Assembly (NCBI GenBank): GCA_900552315.1
Contig: URZM01000079.1
Location: forward strand, 1 to 9,145
Length of the DNA stretch: 9,145 bases
Reading direction: 5' to 3'
Source: an uncultured Bacteroidales bacterium
GTDB taxonomy: Bacteria; Bacteroidota; Bacteroidia; Bacteroidales; Muribaculaceae
Each line of letters starts with the position of its first letter. Position 1 is the first letter of the stretch. Below are positions 1 through 7,327 of the stretch, one piece after another. The notes under the pieces were generated by a model. The model was not told the DNA's origin. It made no database searches and worked only from the letters and a program-made list of their open reading frames with translations. The position numbers were made by a program, and so were the translations under genes.

Positions 1-1
1 G

Positions 2-1255
2 CAGATGTCACAATACGACATACCGGAGATAGACCTCGTCATCGTGGACCTCTACCCCTTTGAGGACACCGTGGCCGGCGGAGCGTCCGAAGCCGAGATA
101 ATCGAGAAAATAGACATAGGCGGCATATCCCTGATAAGGGGCGCCGCCAAGAATTTCAATGATGTCGTGATTGTCGCCTCCAAGGCCCAGTATGAGCCGC
201 TGCAGAAGATACTTGAGACCGCCGGGGCAAAGACCTCGCTCGAACAGCGCAAGTTCTTCGCCAAAGAGGCATTCGCCGTCTCCAGCGCATACGACTCGGC
301 CATCTTCAACTGGTTCGACCGCGACACCCACAGCGCGCTCCGCCTGTGCGAGAACGGCTCCCGCGCACTCCGATATGGAGAGAATCCACATCAGGAGGCT
401 CGTTTCTACGGCGATTTCGACAGCATGTTCGACAAGCTGCACGGCAAGGAGATCTCATACAACAATCTCCTGGACATCGACGCCGCCGTGGCGCTGTCAG
501 GCGATTTCGACACACCGACCTTCGCGATTCTGAAGCACAACAACGCCTGTGGCATAGCCAGCCGCCAAACCATAGAGGAAGCCTGGGACGCGGCCTTGGC
601 CTGCGACCCGGTGTCAGCTTTCGGCGGTGTGCTGATAGCCAACGGAGCCATAGACAAGACCACGGCAGAGAAAATCAACAAGATTTTCTTGGAAGTGATC
701 ATAGCTCCCGAATATGCGGACGAGGCCCTCGAGATTCTCAAGTCAAAGAAAAACCGCATCATTCTCAAATCCAAGGACCTTGCGCTGCCCGCCATGCGCT
801 ACCGCTCCGCCCTGAACGGAGTGCTGGCACAGCAGGCCGACACAGCCGTGGAAAAATACGCCGATTTCAGAATCGTGAGCAAGAAGCAGCCCACCCCCGC
901 CGAGCTGAACGACCTGGAGTTTGCCCTCAAGGTAGTCAAGCACAGCAAGAGCAACGCCATTGTCCTGGCCAAAGACGGCCAGCTCTGCGCAAGCGGCATA
1001 GGCCAGACATCGCGTGTAGACTCCCTGAAGCAGGCCATAGAGAAAGCTCGCTCCTTCGGCTTCGACCTCACCGGCGCGGTGATGGCCTCAGATGCTTTCT
1101 TTCCCTTCGCCGATTGCGTGCAGATAGCGCATGAGGCCGGCATCACGGCAGTCGTACATCCCGGCGGCTCTGTGCGCGACCAGGAGTCCGTGGACTACTG
1201 CGACGCCAACGACATGGCCATGGCCATGACAGGAGTGCGCCATTTCAAACACTAA
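2..1255 (+). CDS. purH: Bifunctional IMP cyclohydrolase / AICAR formyltransferase (PurH), 5'-truncated by window edge
   Basis: PurH catalyses the last two steps of de novo purine synthesis in the cytosol: formylation of AICAR by 10-formyl-tetrahydrofolate, then ring closure to IMP. The reading frame is open to the window edge, so the first visible ATG (position 5) is internal. Bacterial PurH is usually a little over 500 residues, so roughly 90 N-terminal residues are missing. Numbering from that ATG, residues 1-65 are the end of the cyclohydrolase (MGS-like) domain, with LYPFEDTVA and IDIGGISLIRGAAKN. The transferase domain follows, with RYGENPH (123-129), KHNNACG (177-183, including the Lys-His pair of the transferase active site), SAFGG, HSKSNA and ASDAFFPF, and it ends in the usual RHFKH tail. 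The frame is intact to its stop. mreB follows 84 bases later on the same strand with no clear terminator between, so some read-through into mreB is possible. Confidence 0.97.
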   Translation, partial: QMSQYDIPEIDLVIVDLYPFEDTVAGGASEAEIIEKIDIGGISLIRGAAKNFNDVVIVASKAQYEPLQKILETAGAKTSLEQRKFFAKEAFAVSSAYDSAIFNWFDRDTHSALRLCENGSRALRYGENPHQEARFYGDFDSMFDKLHGKEISYNNLLDIDAAVALSGDFDTPTFAILKHNNACGIASRQTIEEAWDAALACDPVSAFGGVLIANGAIDKTTAEKINKIFLEVIIAPEYADEALEILKSKKNRIILKSKDLALPAMRYRSALNGVLAQQADTAVEKYADFRIVSKKQPTPAELNDLEFALKVVKHSKSNAIVLAKDGQLCASGIGQTSRVDSLKQAIEKARSFGFDLTGAVMASDAFFPFADCVQIAHEAGITAVVHPGGSVRDQESVDYCDANDMAMAMTGVRHFKH

Positions 1256-1339
1256 AACGGTCGCGCCTCGCGTTATGTCTATGACAACGTCAGTATTCAG
1301 CGACTGCCCCATCATAATTTAAAACACACTTATCAAAAA

Positions 1340-2365
1340 ATGGGATTTTTTTCGTTCACCCAGGAGATAGCGATGGACCTCGGCACAGCCAACTCCGTTA
1401 TCATCCACAACAATAAGATTGTGGTCAACCAGCCATCGGTGGTGGCTGTGGAGACCAAGAAAGACCGCGTGATAGCCGTCGGCGACCCCGCGCACCAGAT
1501 GGAGGGCAAGGAGCCTCCCGGCATACGCACCATACGCCCTCTGCGCGATGGAGTCATAGCCGACTACACCGCCGCCGAGCAGATGATCAGAGGTCTGGTG
1601 AAGCTCGTGAGCAGCAAACGCCGCTGGTTCGCCCCCTCGCTGCGTATGGTGGTGTGCATACCCTCAGGCAGCACCGAGGTGGAGATTCGCGCCGTCAAGG
1701 ACTCCAGCGAGCAGGCGGGAGGACGTGAGGTATATCTTATACCCGAACCTATGGCGGCAGCCCTCGGCATCGGCCTTGACGTGGAGGCGCCCCAAGGAAA
1801 CATGATTGTAGACATAGGCGGCGGCACCACCGAAATTGCCGTAATCTCACTGGGCGGCATAGCCTCAAACAAGAGTATCCGAATAGCCGGCAATGAAATC
1901 AACGCCGACATACAGGAACACATGAGCCGCGTGCACAACCTGAAAGTGAGCGAGCGCATGGCCGAACGCATCAAGTTCAACGTAGGCTCCGCCCTCACCG
2001 AGCTGGAAAATCCCCCCGAAGACTTTGTGGTGCGCGGCCCCAACAAGATCACCGCGCTCCCTATGGAGGTAAGCGTCTCATACCAGGAGATAGCGCATTG
2101 CATAGACAAGACAATCTCCAAGATGGAGGCCGCCGTGCTCGACGCCCTGGAGAACACACAGCCCGAGCTGTACACCGACATCGTTGAGAACGGCATCTAC
2201 CTGGCCGGCGGCGGTGCGTTGCTCCGCGGGCTCGACAAGCGTTTCTCCGACCGATTCGGCATCAAGTTCCATATCGCCGAAGAGCCGCTGCTGGCCGTGG
2301 CTCGTGGCACAGGCGTGGCGCTGAAAAACATCCACCGCTTCTCTTTCCTCCAGAAAAATTCATAA
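1340..2365 (+). CDS. mreB: Rod shape-determining protein MreB (actin-like filament)
   Basis: MreB is a bacterial actin that forms short membrane-bound ATP-dependent filaments and orients the lateral-wall synthesis machinery. At 341 residues it has normal length. Visible motifs are phosphate-1 DLGTANS (13-19), IRPLRDGVIADY (65-76), PEPMAAALG with the Glu136 that matches the actin-family catalytic position, phosphate-2 DIGGGTTE (158-165) and the adenosine-site LAGGGALLRG (288-297). The short N-terminus, MGFFSFTQE, is hydrophobic and could touch the membrane. The ATG is preceded by an A-run and no Shine-Dalgarno site, which is common in Bacteroidetes. Two usually conserved spots differ: AGN at 183-185 where AGD/GGD is common, and SERMAE at 204-209 where GERTAE is common. 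mreC follows after 68 bases containing a strong hairpin. Identification is firm; the effect of the substitutions is unknown. Confidence 0.97.
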   Translation: MGFFSFTQEIAMDLGTANSVIIHNNKIVVNQPSVVAVETKKDRVIAVGDPAHQMEGKEPPGIRTIRPLRDGVIADYTAAEQMIRGLVKLVSSKRRWFAPSLRMVVCIPSGSTEVEIRAVKDSSEQAGGREVYLIPEPMAAALGIGLDVEAPQGNMIVDIGGGTTEIAVISLGGIASNKSIRIAGNEINADIQEHMSRVHNLKVSERMAERIKFNVGSALTELENPPEDFVVRGPNKITALPMEVSVSYQEIAHCIDKTISKMEAAVLDALENTQPELYTDIVENGIYLAGGGALLRGLDKRFSDRFGIKFHIAEEPLLAVARGTGVALKNIHRFSFLQKNS

Positions 2366-2383
2366 ACTTATCCGCTTAACACA

Positions 2384-2412
2384 GGGGGTATATCTGAAAC
2401 GGGTATACCCCC
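2384..2412 (+). other. Strong intercistronic hairpin between mreB and mreC
   Basis: A perfect 9-bp inverted repeat (GGGGGTATA at 2384-2392, TATACCCCC at 2404-2412) extends inward through U-G, C-G, U-G and G-C pairs to a 13-bp stem with an AAA loop. It starts 18 bases after the mreB stop and ends 21 bases before the mreC start. No T-tract follows, so it does not look like a plain intrinsic terminator. It could be an mRNA-stabilising or processing element, or a partial attenuator allowing more MreB than MreC/MreD. The fold is seen directly; the function is inference. Confidence 0.6.
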
Positions 2413-2433
2413 GCTCACACATAGTACAAGAAG

Positions 2434-3285
2434 GTGCGCTCACTACTATATTTCTTCATGAAATACAGCACGGCGATGCTGTTCATCGTCTACCTGCTGC
2501 TCGGATGCGTGTTGCTGTTCACCGGCAACATGTACCAGCACAGCGCGTACCTCACCTCGGCCAACGCCGTCAGCAGCTCCGTCTTCGAGACCGCGAACGG
2601 CGTTACGGGGTATTTCCACCTGCGCAGCATAAACGAGGGACTACAGGAGCGCAATGCCTCGCTCGAGAACGAGGTGCTGAACCTCAAGCATGAGCTTGAC
2701 CAGATGCGCACGATGCTCCCCCCCGACTCCACCGACGCGGTGTATATCCCTACCCACAGGTTCGACTACACCATAGCGTCGGTCATAAACAACAATGTGA
2801 CCAAGCCTCAGAATTATTTTACGATAAACAAAGGCTCAAACGCGGGAATACGCCCCGGCATGGGCGTCGTCTCGCATGCCGGTATAGCCGGCATAGTGGG
2901 CGCGGTAGGACCTGACGCCGCCAGGGTAATTTCCTTGTTGAACGTGACGCAGCATTTCTCAGTGAAAGTGAAAGGGACAAACACGGTAGGGTCGCTCGAA
3001 TGGCGCGAGGGCAATCCCGACATAGCCTATGTGGGCGAGCTGCCGCGACATGTGAAATACCACATCGGGGACACCATCATTACCAGCGGATACTCCACCA
3101 CATTCCCCGAAGGGCTACCTGTGGGGGTGATAATGTCTCAGGTCAAGACCTCCGATGACAATTTCTTCACGCTCAAGGTGCGGCTGGCCACCGATTTCAA
3201 GGAGCTCAGCTCCGTCAGGGTGATAAAGGACCGGTACAAGAGCGAACTTGACTCGCTCATGCAGTTTGACAATAAAGAAGAATAA
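2434..3285 (+). CDS. mreC: Rod shape-determining protein MreC
   Basis: MreC is a single-pass inner-membrane protein with a periplasmic scaffold that contacts PBP2 and links it to MreB and MreD. The 283 residues show a short cytoplasmic tail, one membrane segment (about 13-31), a coiled coil (about 66-92: NEGLQERNASLENEV and on) and the two-lobed beta domain. That domain includes NKGSNAGIRPGMGVVS near 132-147 and GDTIITSGYSTTFPEGLPVG near 211-230. The GTG start at 2434 is preferred over the in-frame ATG at 2458. It gives MRSLLYFFMKYS, which fits the MRNLL-type N-terminus I recall for Bacteroides MreC, and it leaves a complete tail before the membrane segment. The purine run AAGAAG abuts the GTG, too close to act as a normal ribosome-binding site. 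mreD begins 5 bases after the stop, so the two are almost certainly co-translated. Confidence 0.95.
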   Translation: MRSLLYFFMKYSTAMLFIVYLLLGCVLLFTGNMYQHSAYLTSANAVSSSVFETANGVTGYFHLRSINEGLQERNASLENEVLNLKHELDQMRTMLPPDSTDAVYIPTHRFDYTIASVINNNVTKPQNYFTINKGSNAGIRPGMGVVSHAGIAGIVGAVGPDAARVISLLNVTQHFSVKVKGTNTVGSLEWREGNPDIAYVGELPRHVKYHIGDTIITSGYSTTFPEGLPVGVIMSQVKTSDDNFFTLKVRLATDFKELSSVRVIKDRYKSELDSLMQFDNKEE

Positions 3286-3290
3286 GACCC

Positions 3291-3812
3291 ATGGGACGTG
3301 ACACGGCAAAATACATAATGTTGATTGTCAGCATGATTCTGGTCCAGGTGCTGGTCTGCAACCATATCATGCTGTTCTCACTCGCGGTACCAATCATTTT
3401 CTTTTATCCCGTGCTGCGTCTGCCCATGAGCATGTCAGTGAAAGCCGTCATGACCATCGCGTTTTTCATCGGACTTATAATGGATATATTCTCCGATACG
3501 CCGGGAGTGAACACTATCAGCTGCACGGTATTGGCCGTGGTGCGCCGACCGGTGTTCCATTCATTCACAGGAAACGACGAGGCGTTGGCAGGCGTGTCGC
3601 CATGCATCGCCACGCTCGGCTTCTGGACACTGTTCAAATACCTGCTCGTCTGCACGCCGATATATTGCCTCATGGCCATAGGGCTTGAGTATTTCACCTT
3701 CGTGAGCCTGCAACGTACACTTTCAATAATAGGAGCCAGCTCGCTTCTATCATTCATACTCCTGCTCGGAGTAGACTCTCTCACCGGAGGGAAAGGCAAG
3801 AGCCAACGATGA
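3291..3812 (+). CDS. mreD: Rod shape-determining protein MreD
   Basis: MreD is a small polytopic inner-membrane protein of the elongasome that works with MreC to control PBP2-RodA; its molecular activity is not well defined. The 173 residues are strongly hydrophobic, with about five membrane segments (near 7-25, 28-46, 52-70, 104-132 and 143-161). Motifs I associate with Bacteroidetes MreD are QVLVCNHIMLF (19-29) and GLIMDIFSDTPGVN (61-74). A charged tail, GGKGKSQR, closes the protein. The ATG lies 5 bases after the mreC stop and has no Shine-Dalgarno site. Identification rests on position, length and membrane pattern as well as these motifs, because MreD sequences diverge widely. mrdA begins after a 59-base gap in which I see no terminator or convincing promoter. 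Confidence 0.92.
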   Translation: MGRDTAKYIMLIVSMILVQVLVCNHIMLFSLAVPIIFFYPVLRLPMSMSVKAVMTIAFFIGLIMDIFSDTPGVNTISCTVLAVVRRPVFHSFTGNDEALAGVSPCIATLGFWTLFKYLLVCTPIYCLMAIGLEYFTFVSLQRTLSIIGASSLLSFILLLGVDSLTGGKGKSQR

Positions 3813-3871
3813 GCCCCACGGGCGCCGCCTCTCTCTCAATAGCCCTCCTTACAGCTACTTGAATTGACCAA

Positions 3872-5701
3872 ATGGCAAAAGATTATAAACTTGAAAAGCG
3901 CAAATATGTGATTGCCGGCTTCATAATCCTGATAGTCGGCATCTACATCTACCGCCTCTTCGCCCTTCAGCTCGGGGACAACGAATACAAAATAAACGCC
4001 GAGAGCAACGCGTTCCTGAAGCGCACGCTCTATCCGGCGCGCGGCGTGATATATGACCGAAACGGAGAGTTGGTGGTGTTCAACCAACCGGCCTACGACC
4101 TCATGCTCATTCCTAAAGACGTGGAATCATTCGACACCCTGGCCTTGTGCCAGGCTCTCAACATCACCCCGGAGCAACTGCGCGAGAAATGGGCCGAGAT
4201 GAAGGACACTCACAAGAATCCCGGATACTCGGCCTACACGGCTCAGAAACTCATTTCGCATCTCTCTCAGGAAGACTACGGGCGCCTTCAGGAGAAACTA
4301 TACCTCTTCCCCGGCTTCTACATCCAGAAACGCACCATACGGCAATATGAACACCACGCTGCGGCCAATGTGCTCGGCAACATACGCGAGGTCTCGGCCG
4401 CGGACCTGGAACGTGACGGATATTACCGCAGCGGAGACTACACCGGGGACCTCGGCGTGGAAAAAAGCTACGAACAGTATCTGCGAGGCGTGAAGGGCGA
4501 GGAGATTCTGATGAAGGACGCCTTGGGCAGGGTGAAGGGCAAGTACGAGGATGGGAAATACGATGTGGCTCCACGCTCTGGCCGCAATCTAACACTCTCC
4601 ATTGACATCGAACTGCAGGAATACGGCGAGCGACTCATGGAAGGCAAGAACGGCGCCATAGTGTGCATAGAGCCTGAGACCGGAGAGATACTCGCCCTGG
4701 TCACAAGCCCATCTTACGACCCGGCCCTGCTGCTCGGCAGGGAAAGGGGCAAGAATTACGCCAGACTCACCAACGACCCGCGCAAACCACTTTTCGACCG
4801 CGCCTTGCAAGCCGCATATCCGCCCGGCTCCACATTCAAGCCGACACAGGCCATGATCTTGCTGCAGGAGGGGATAATAAACACCGGTACTCCATTCCCA
4901 TGCTCTCGCGGCTATCACAACGGCCTTACGGTAGGCTGCCATCCACATGCCTCCCCTATTACGGTGAAACCGGCCTTGCAGACCTCTTGCAACGCATTCT
5001 TCTGCTGGGGTTTCAAATATATGATTGACAAACCGGGCACATCAGCATCCGACCAGCTCACCAAGTGGAAGGACTATCTTGTAGAAATGGGCTACGGGTA
5101 TAAGCTGGGTGTTGACCTCCCTGCAGAAAGCCGTGGGTTCATTCCAAATGCGGACTATTACTCCAAGGCGTACAAAGGCCGATGGAGCGGCAACACCATC
5201 ATATCTGTCTCCATAGGCCAAGGCGAGGTTTTGGCCACACCCATACAGATAGCCAATCTGGCGGCCACGATAGCCAACCGAGGCTGGTTCTATACCCCTC
5301 ATGTGGTGAAAGAGATCCAAGACACCGTCATTCCCGAACAGTACCGCACAAAACACCGTCCACATATAGACCCCAAATGGTACGAGACCGTGGCCGAAGG
5401 AATGCGCATGGCAGTCCTTGGCGGCACCTGCAAAAAGGCGAACCTGCCTGACATCGAGGTATGCGGCAAGACAGGCACAGCCCAGAATCCGCATGGACAG
5501 GACCACTCCGCCTTCATGGGCTTCGCCCCATATCACAATCCCAAGATTGCTGTAGCCGTATACGTTGAGAACGCCGGCTACGGCGCGGCATTCGGTGTGC
5601 CTATCGGGACACTCATGATACAGAAATATCTGAAAGGCTCCATATCGCCCTCTCTCCAACCCATGGAGGAGAGCATGTTGAATGCCAGAGTGTCCATTTA
5701 A
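3872..5701 (+). CDS. mrdA: Penicillin-binding protein 2, elongation transpeptidase (class B PBP)
   Basis: PBP2 is the beta-lactam-sensitive DD-transpeptidase that cross-links peptidoglycan made by its partner RodA during elongation. Its 609 residues are close to the usual length. Order: a basic cytoplasmic tail, one membrane anchor (about 12-33), a pedestal domain starting at YPARGVIYDRNG (54-65), then the transpeptidase domain. All three active-site motifs are intact: STFK with nucleophile Ser320 and Lys323, SCN (372-374) and KTG (533-535). Upstream of SCN is a Cys/His cluster (Cys344, Cys356, His357, His359) that could bind a metal. The ATG at 3872 is the first possible start, because an in-frame TGA lies at 3860-3862 just upstream. 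rodA follows after 65 bases, the usual pairing of a class B PBP with its SEDS partner. Confidence 0.97.
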   Translation: MAKDYKLEKRKYVIAGFIILIVGIYIYRLFALQLGDNEYKINAESNAFLKRTLYPARGVIYDRNGELVVFNQPAYDLMLIPKDVESFDTLALCQALNITPEQLREKWAEMKDTHKNPGYSAYTAQKLISHLSQEDYGRLQEKLYLFPGFYIQKRTIRQYEHHAAANVLGNIREVSAADLERDGYYRSGDYTGDLGVEKSYEQYLRGVKGEEILMKDALGRVKGKYEDGKYDVAPRSGRNLTLSIDIELQEYGERLMEGKNGAIVCIEPETGEILALVTSPSYDPALLLGRERGKNYARLTNDPRKPLFDRALQAAYPPGSTFKPTQAMILLQEGIINTGTPFPCSRGYHNGLTVGCHPHASPITVKPALQTSCNAFFCWGFKYMIDKPGTSASDQLTKWKDYLVEMGYGYKLGVDLPAESRGFIPNADYYSKAYKGRWSGNTIISVSIGQGEVLATPIQIANLAATIANRGWFYTPHVVKEIQDTVIPEQYRTKHRPHIDPKWYETVAEGMRMAVLGGTCKKANLPDIEVCGKTGTAQNPHGQDHSAFMGFAPYHNPKIAVAVYVENAGYGAAFGVPIGTLMIQKYLKGSISPSLQPMEESMLNARVSI

Positions 5702-5766
5702 GAATCCAAGCCAGACCTTTCCCTCTTTCCCATAGAGTTTCTATCCAACCCAAAGAAAATAGTAAA

Positions 5767-7236
5767 GTGCAAAATCCGGCTATAACACAGAAAGCATCGG
5801 TAATCCATAACCTGGACTGGCTCACGCTCGTCCTCTACCTGCTGCTCGTGGCGGCAGGGGGTGTCAGCCTCTACGCGGCAAGCTATGACTTTGACAACGC
5901 CTCAATGTTCGATTTCTCCGAGTTCAGCGGCAAACAGATTACCTGGATAGGGCTGTCGCTCGTGCTCGGAATCGTGATACTGAACATAGACAACAAGATT
6001 TTCGACACATACGCCTATGCGATATACGGAGCGGTGATTCTCGTGCTGATAGTCACCATCGTCGTAGCGCCTGACATAAAAGGCTCCCGTTCATGGCTTG
6101 TCTTCGGTCCGGTGAGCCTGCAGCCTGCGGAGTTCGGCAAATTCGCCACGGCGCTCGCCCTGGCCAAGCTCTTCAGCAGCTACAATTTCAGCCTCAACGC
6201 CAAAGTAAGCAACTATTTCCGGGCGCTTATCATCATATTCCTCCCCATCTCCCTGATTCTTATGCAGAACGAGACCGGAAGCGCACTCGTATACATCTCG
6301 CTGATTTTCGTGCTGTATCGCGAGGGGATGAGCGGAATGGTCCTGCTCTCCTTCGTATGCGCCATCGCATGGTTCGTGGTCACGGTGAAATATACCGAGC
6401 CGTTGATACTCGGAATGCCTCTGGGACAGTTTGCCGTATTCATCGCCGTAATGGCCATATTTGTGGCGATGCTCTATTTCTTCTGCAAGAACGCCAAGGT
6501 GTCAGGTATTGTATTGGCTTGGTTCGCAGGCACAGGAGCATTGGTCTGGGCTCTGGCCCAGTACGGGATAGAGATTCCGGGACTGGCGTATTTCATGACC
6601 GTGATAAGCGTGGCTCTGGTCTATGTCGTATTCGTGATGTTCAGCCACAGAGTGGCAAAATACATGGTCTCCATAGGCTTCGTAGTCGCATCTGTCATGT
6701 TCATGTTCTCAGTGAACTATGTCTTCACCCGCGTGCTCGGTGACCATCAGCAGATGCGTATCAAGGTGGCGCTCGGCATTGAGGACAACATCAAGGGAGC
6801 AGGCTATAACGTGAACCAGAGCATAATAGCCATCGGCTCAGGCGGTCTGCAAGGCAAAGGATTCTTGGGTGGCACCCAGACCAAACTGAAATATGTCCCG
6901 GAACAGCACACCGACTTCATCTTCTGCACCATAGGCGAGGAAGAGGGCTTCATAGGTTCGGTGGCCGTGCTGGCTCTTTTCCTGGCATTGATACTGAGAG
7001 TGATACATATAGCGGAACGACAACCGCACATCTTCGGACGCGTATACGCCTACTGCGTGGCGTCATACCTCATTTTCCACCTGTGCATCAACGTTGGCAT
7101 GGTGATAGGGTTATGTCCCGTGATAGGTATTCCCCTCCCGTTCTTCAGCTACGGCGGCTCGGCCCTGTGGGGCTTCACAATCCTGCTCTTCATCCTGCTC
7201 CGGATCGACACCGCGCGCAACAAGGTACGAGAATGA
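5767..7236 (+). CDS. rodA: SEDS peptidoglycan glycosyltransferase RodA
   Basis: RodA is the multi-pass membrane glycosyltransferase that polymerises lipid II into glycan strands together with PBP2. SEDS hallmarks are QPAEFGK (119-125), QNETGSALVY (167-176), VPEQHTDFIF (377-386, with Asp383 at the catalytic-Asp position), IGEEEGFIG and the C-terminal PFFSYGGSALWG. At 489 residues it is much longer than E. coli RodA (370). The excess of about 110 residues lies mainly between QNETGSA and PEQHTDF, where about 188-318 is unusually hydrophobic and could add three or four membrane segments. The start is GTG: no in-frame ATG exists between the mrdA stop and 5767, and the next in-frame ATG (residue 47) would lose the first membrane segment. 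A terminator-like hairpin follows, suggesting the end of the elongasome operon. Confidence 0.96.
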   Translation: MQNPAITQKASVIHNLDWLTLVLYLLLVAAGGVSLYAASYDFDNASMFDFSEFSGKQITWIGLSLVLGIVILNIDNKIFDTYAYAIYGAVILVLIVTIVVAPDIKGSRSWLVFGPVSLQPAEFGKFATALALAKLFSSYNFSLNAKVSNYFRALIIIFLPISLILMQNETGSALVYISLIFVLYREGMSGMVLLSFVCAIAWFVVTVKYTEPLILGMPLGQFAVFIAVMAIFVAMLYFFCKNAKVSGIVLAWFAGTGALVWALAQYGIEIPGLAYFMTVISVALVYVVFVMFSHRVAKYMVSIGFVVASVMFMFSVNYVFTRVLGDHQQMRIKVALGIEDNIKGAGYNVNQSIIAIGSGGLQGKGFLGGTQTKLKYVPEQHTDFIFCTIGEEEGFIGSVAVLALFLALILRVIHIAERQPHIFGRVYAYCVASYLIFHLCINVGMVIGLCPVIGIPLPFFSYGGSALWGFTILLFILLRIDTARNKVRE

Positions 7237-7250
7237 CGGATAGCATCTGC

Positions 7251-7285
7251 GACACCGCACAAAAACGGTGTCCCGGTTGTTATTT
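7251..7285 (+). terminator. Probable intrinsic terminator after rodA
   Basis: A perfect 7-bp stem (GACACCG 7251-7257, CGGTGTC 7266-7272) with an A-rich 8-base loop lies 15 bases after the rodA stop. It is followed by a loosely T-rich stretch (GTTGTTATTT, 7276-7285) offset from the stem by a few bases. The T-tract is imperfect, so termination may be partial. An AT-rich stretch (about 7277-7300) follows and could hold the promoter of the next gene, but I see no good match to the Bacteroidetes TAnnTTTG box. Confidence 0.5.
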
Positions 7286-7327
7286 ATAAAATAGATATTC
7301 CCACAATGAACCAATAACTGAAAAGAC

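Noticed and set aside
346..1134. 262-codon open frame on the same strand in another frame inside purH
   Set aside because: The product is rich in Arg, Gln and Ser, as expected of an out-of-frame reading; purH is intact through the whole interval.
1275..1322. 15-codon reading frame (ATG to TAA) ending 17 bases before mreB, a possible leader peptide
   Set aside because: It is short enough to occur by chance, has no codon runs suggesting attenuation and no paired hairpins.
1315..1322. TAATTTAA as a Bacteroidetes -7 promoter box for mreB
   Set aside because: It matches TAnnTTTG poorly and no TTTG -33 element lies at the right distance.
1564..2196. Long antisense open frame (210 codons) opposite mreB
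   Set aside because: It lies entirely inside a well-supported gene, has a composition typical of a frame shadow and shows no recognisable protein features.
5042..5659. Long antisense open frame (205 codons) opposite mrdA
   Set aside because: It is the shadow of the transpeptidase domain; the sense strand carries intact catalytic motifs and this frame shows no domain.
5716..5744. Pyrimidine tract followed by a small ATAGA/TCTAT hairpin between mrdA and rodA
   Set aside because: The stem is only 5 bp with a 3-base loop and no T-run follows; this is near chance expectation.
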